Shown here piece by piece: positions 51,655 to 54,903 of a DNA stretch of 54,903 bases; positions within the stretch are counted from its first letter, which is position 1, and the number at the start of each line of letters is the position of its first letter. The DNA is taken from the NCBI GenBank assembly GCA_001275005.1, contig JWZX01003338.1:1-54903 (forward strand). Direction: 5' to 3'. The notes beneath the pieces were generated by a model. The model saw only the letters and a program-made list of their open reading frames with translations, was not told the origin of the DNA and did no database searches. The DNA is from Chrysochromulina tobinii (taxonomy: Eukaryota > Haptophyta > Prymnesiales > Chrysochromulinaceae). A program made the position numbers and the translations under genes.

Positions 51655-52503
51655 CGGGTGAGCAAAACCCTCGCTCGGAAGGTTCGCGGACCCTAAATCG
51701 CGGCTGTGAATGTGGGAGTTTCAAGAAACAATTGGTTGTGATGCGACCCCGTACCGAGCAACTTACGGTAAAAAGAACCTCGAAATTCCGCAAGGGCACT
51801 TCCCGAGCGCTTCAGCCTGGCGCATGGACCAAGAGGATCCGCCATCTCGATTCTCGTGCCAGGTGGGTGCGGGTGGCCTGGCTCCTGGCTACCGTACGCC
51901 CGCCCCACAATTATGTAGCGTGTGATGTGGGAGTGAAGGTGTGAAGTCTGCAGACAGTAGACGATGGGAGTTTGATGGAGGGAGAAGACTCGGACGTGAT
52001 GGAGTCATCACGGCGCACGACGACAGGTGTATGCAATTGGGTGTATGCATGGAACGAAACACTGTTGTACATGTCGGTACTACGCAGTCTCTGTTTAGCG
52101 TGCCCCCGGGCACGATGGCCGGTCCCGAGCGCGCACTGTTGTGCATGTCGGCACTACGCACAGTCTCTGTTTAGTGTGCCCCCGGGCACGATGGCCGGTC
52201 CCGAGCACTAAGCTTTCAGGGATCCCCGGCGTATACATTCCGAACGGGCTCGCGCCATCTCGAAGTGGATCTCGAGCATGGGTACTCGCAGAGAGCCTCT
52301 TCAAGTAACCATCTTCGTTCTCGTTCAATCGGCCAGCTTCCAAGCATTCAACCCCGTATCAGATACTCTGTGGTCTGTGGAGAACGGATTGGACTTTCCA
52401 GCGCCGCTGTGTAACGCTCGTTCCTTGGTATCGTTCCATGCGCATCGAGGACCTCCGTGCTGCGCATTCACCCATCCGCAGCCAGGATTGGTTGAGCTCG
52501 TGG
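51655..52503. other. Intergenic region with a 74-base tandem duplication
   Basis: The gap between two minus-strand genes contains a near-perfect tandem duplication (52061-52134 and 52135-52206) but no coding frame with convincing composition. The left end should carry the C2-TerD promoter. Confidence 0.5.
52061..52206. repeat. 74-base tandem duplication
   Basis: Two copies begin with ACTGTTGT(A/G)CATGTCGG and share GTGCCCCCGGGCACGATGG and GGTCCCGAGC. They differ by a few substitutions and a two-base indel, so the duplication is recent. The shared GTGCCCCCGGGCAC is a near-perfect inverted repeat. Confidence 0.85.
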
Positions 52504-54759
52504 TTAGGCGGCCGTTGTAGGGAGCGCAAAGGTGGCCTCGGTCGCGCCCTCAGTACCCTCGCTGCTGCCCCAGGCCTTCCAAACATGCTCCCAAGTCTTC
52601 TCGTCCTGGGGGGTGAGCTCATCATCCTCGCCGAAGTTGGACGCACCCTCCTCGAGCTCGAAGTGTGAGGTGTCCGTCGCGCTCATCAGTTTCGGTCGCC
52701 ACGGCGGCTCGATGTAACAGTTGACCAGCCGGTCCCAGTCGACGTCTTCAAACCACGCGTGTGAGAGGACGCTGTTGGCGCCACCGTAAGCGTAGCCGAG
52801 GCGCGAGGCGAGATTGACGCTGAGCATGCCGGCGACGAGCGCCTTGCACGAAGCGCTGAACGTCGTCTCTCGCGGGAACTGGAGGTCCCCCTTAAGAATG
52901 TTGGAGAACGTCTTCATCGTATCGCCGCTCATGTCCGTGAACGCTGGGTTGCCCACGATCATCTCGAAGATCATCACCCCGAGTGCCCACCAATCGCATC
53001 CGTGGTTGACGCCCTGGCCGTTGAGCATCTCGGGTGCGACGTAGTCGGGCGTGCCGCACTGCGAGTACGTGCGGTCGAGCGTGAGCTTCTTAGCGAACCC
53101 AAAGTCGCAGAGCTTGACGAAGCCGCGGGAGTCGAGGAGCACGTTCTCCGGTTTGAGATCACGGTACACGAACTCGAGCAGGTGCAGGTGCTCAAGCGCG
53201 AGCGCGAGCGAGCTCACGTAGAACCGCGCCATGGGCTCGCTCATCAGCCCGTGCCGATCCATCAAGCCAAAGAGGTCGCCGCCAAGGGCGAGCTCGATCA
53301 GGAGATACAGGTACTTGGAGTCCTGGTAGTGCGCATGCAACCCCGTGATGAACGGGTGAGAGAACGTGGAGAGGGCGAGCTTCTCACTGAGAATCTGGGC
53401 GGTGCGCGTGTCGGCCTTGCGCTCGAGGAGCTTGCTCTTGTGGATCACCTTCATCGCGAAGAGGCGGCGCGTCGCGCTGTCTTTGGCGAGCAGCACGCGC
53501 GCAAACCCGCCCGAGCCGAGCGGCTTCAGGATCGCAATGTTGGTCTTGGCGGGGGAGTATTGTCGCACAGACTGGGAGGCGTCCTTTGCGCTCAAACTGG
53601 CGCCGTCGCCCTTACCGCTCTTTTTCAGCCAGGTGGGGCTCGAGTCGACGGGCATCGCCTTCTTCATCTCCTCGTGCAGCGGGTCAAGCATGCACTTGAA
53701 CGCATCGCGGTCGACGCGCAAGCAGATTGTCGGGCTCACGGCTTCGATGGAGCACGAACGCGGCTCCTGCGTGATGAGGGCGCGCTCTCCGAAGTAGTCG
53801 CCCGACTTGAGGATGCCGACGAGCCGCTCGGTCTTGCCAGACGAGTCGCGGTTCTCCTCCGGGATGGCCTGCTTCACCACCACCGAACCCTCCTTGAGGA
53901 AATACATGCACGGGTCGTCGTTGCATTCGGTGCCTTCCTTGATAATCATTGCGCCCTCGTCAAACGTCTGCTCGACGACCACGTCGGCGACGCGATAGAT
54001 AGCACGGTCATCGAGCGCGTCGAAAGTCTTGCAAGTGCGCAGGAAGAAGAAGATCTCGCGACGGCGGGTCACGGTATCCAGTCGTATCGTACGCCGAAAG
54101 GCGAGCCGATCCAGCACAAAGAGCGACGCGTCGCTCACCACCTCGATGGTGGCTGTGCGCGGCACGTTGTACATGAGGGCGAGCTCACCAAAGATCTGTC
54201 CCGCCCGGATTCGATCCTTCTCGACGCCCTTGACCTTGACGCACAGCTCGCCACTATCCAACAGGTAGCAATGCTGCCCCTGGTCGCCCTCGGTGACCAG
54301 CACAGCCTGCGCCTTGGCCTGCAGTGGCGTCATCGCGTCGGCGATACTGTTTAGCTGTGCCTCCTCGAACGTGTCAAAAGGTGCCTTCTTGGACAGCGCC
54401 GCCACGATTCGCTTCACCTGCTCCTTCGGCTTGGGCTTGGCTGGCGGTGCCTCCGAGGACACCAGAGCGGGATCTTCCGCGGAGATGTCGGCCGCGCTAG
54501 TCCAGACCTCCAATTCCGCAAGCGCTGAAGCGGATAAATGCTGGTTTCGCGCGCGCTCGTGGGGACGCTTCCGTATCGCGCGCAACTCGTTCACCTTGCC
54601 CGCTCGGCTTGGAGGTGGAGTCATGTTGGGAGGGTCACTCTCCTGCTTGGCCAAGCGCAGCTGCTCGGAGAGCAAGTCGTTACTTTTTACAAGCTCCTGG
54701 TTGCTCTTGAGCAGCTCCTCCACCCGCCGGCGCAGCGCCGCAGCCTCCGCCTGCGCCAT
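52504..54759 (-). CDS. cGMP-dependent protein kinase (PKG-like)
   Basis: A single exon of 751 residues from ATG 54759; an ATG 15 codons upstream is possible. Order: N-terminal coiled coil (about 1-40, dimerisation), an inhibitory/linker segment, cyclic-nucleotide domain A (about 130-240, FGELALMYNVPRTATI), domain B (about 250-375, FGERALITQEPRSCSI), and an AGC kinase domain (about 420-680) with GSGGFARV, AMKVIHK, YRDLKPENVLLD, DFGFAKK and the activation-loop CGTPDYVAPE. The residue after the cassette Arg is Thr in domain A and Ser in domain B. This is the PKG pattern; PKA has Ala there. cGMP is therefore the likely ligand. An AGC-type tail ends the protein. Known relatives act in ciliary signalling and motility. 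Confidence 0.92.
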   Translation of the reverse strand: MAQAEAAALRRRVEELLKSNQELVKSNDLLSEQLRLAKQESDPPNMTPPPSRAGKVNELRAIRKRPHERARNQHLSASALAELEVWTSAADISAEDPALVSSEAPPAKPKPKEQVKRIVAALSKKAPFDTFEEAQLNSIADAMTPLQAKAQAVLVTEGDQGQHCYLLDSGELCVKVKGVEKDRIRAGQIFGELALMYNVPRTATIEVVSDASLFVLDRLAFRRTIRLDTVTRRREIFFFLRTCKTFDALDDRAIYRVADVVVEQTFDEGAMIIKEGTECNDDPCMYFLKEGSVVVKQAIPEENRDSSGKTERLVGILKSGDYFGERALITQEPRSCSIEAVSPTICLRVDRDAFKCMLDPLHEEMKKAMPVDSSPTWLKKSGKGDGASLSAKDASQSVRQYSPAKTNIAILKPLGSGGFARVLLAKDSATRRLFAMKVIHKSKLLERKADTRTAQILSEKLALSTFSHPFITGLHAHYQDSKYLYLLIELALGGDLFGLMDRHGLMSEPMARFYVSSLALALEHLHLLEFVYRDLKPENVLLDSRGFVKLCDFGFAKKLTLDRTYSQCGTPDYVAPEMLNGQGVNHGCDWWALGVMIFEMIVGNPAFTDMSGDTMKTFSNILKGDLQFPRETTFSASCKALVAGMLSVNLASRLGYAYGGANSVLSHAWFEDVDWDRLVNCYIEPPWRPKLMSATDTSHFELEEGASNFGEDDELTPQDEKTWEHVWKAWGSSEGTEGATEATFALPTTAA

Positions 54760-54903
54760 GCCCAGCGCGCGCACACACGCGATGCAAAGAAATCCCCCTT
54801 CCAAGACTACCGAGTAACCAACAGTTTGGTCGAATTTAGAACACGGTTTTCAAAATGTGCGGAAACGGTGTGGCGTGTGCCTTATCCCAATGCGTGGGCA
54901 CAA
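54760..54903. promoter_or_regulatory. Upstream region of the protein kinase gene (window end)
   Basis: These 144 bases precede the minus-strand kinase gene. The last 60 are A/T-richer. The promoter is expected here and may extend beyond the window. Confidence 0.3.

Overview
This window is nuclear DNA from a GC-rich eukaryotic alga, most likely a haptophyte or another alga with a red-lineage complex plastid. Four observations support this. Short GT-AG introns can be placed by reading frame, usually beside gapless neighbours. Two proteins, plastid ribosomal protein L10 and a small thylakoid-type protein, start with a signal peptide followed by a Phe at the cleavage region (GFAP and CFTP), the bipartite plastid-targeting signature. 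Porphobilinogen deaminase is nuclear encoded. Several proteins look ciliary or microtubule related. A Cys-rich CxxWC / LNGD / ECGxC segment and an AP2-like domain fragment resemble sequences I remember from haptophytes. The species cannot be fixed from sequence alone.

Layout. 0-13 kb: an open-ended hypothetical gene, a ZZ-like zinc-finger gene, a very large kinesin-related locus (2.9-11.0 kb), and a small protein with an SAP-like region. 13.9-17.5 kb, minus strand: a 2OG-Fe(II) oxygenase, porphobilinogen deaminase and plastid L10. 17.8-22 kb, plus strand: a glycosyltransferase-like protein, a cupin_5 protein and a glyoxalase-II-like hydrolase. 22.5-31.1 kb, minus strand: an RRM protein with Tyr-rich repeats, a probable flagellar protein, a secreted JmjC/cupin-like protein and an aldehyde-dehydrogenase-like protein. 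31.3-41.1 kb, plus strand: a thylakoid protein, a TMEM198-like membrane protein, a Tag-type DNA glycosylase, a 1569-residue coiled-coil protein and a TEY-type MAP kinase. 42-48.1 kb: a GT77 arabinosyltransferase-like gene divergent from RAD51D, an AP2 fragment and two hypothetical genes. 49.6-54.8 kb, minus strand: a C2-TerD-TerD protein and a cGMP-dependent protein kinase.

The standout is the kinesin locus. Read through one 7-C homopolymer, it encodes about 2650 residues. In order these are a kinesin motor that has lost all its nucleotide-binding motifs, a coiled coil, kinesin-light-chain-like TPRs, a VHS and a GAT-like segment (the ESCRT-0/TOM1/GGA cargo-adaptor layout), a long coiled coil, and an intact C-terminal kinesin-14 motor. 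I know of no described protein with this layout.

Several reading frames stop a few bases into a GT donor, and the true 3' exon lies downstream. The clearest case is the C2-TerD gene, whose last intron holds a minisatellite. Single-base frame breaks in C runs affect the kinesin and GT77 loci. Dispersed repeats upstream of two genes look like truncated mobile-element ends. I saw no tRNA, rRNA, CRISPR array or prokaryote-type operon signals.
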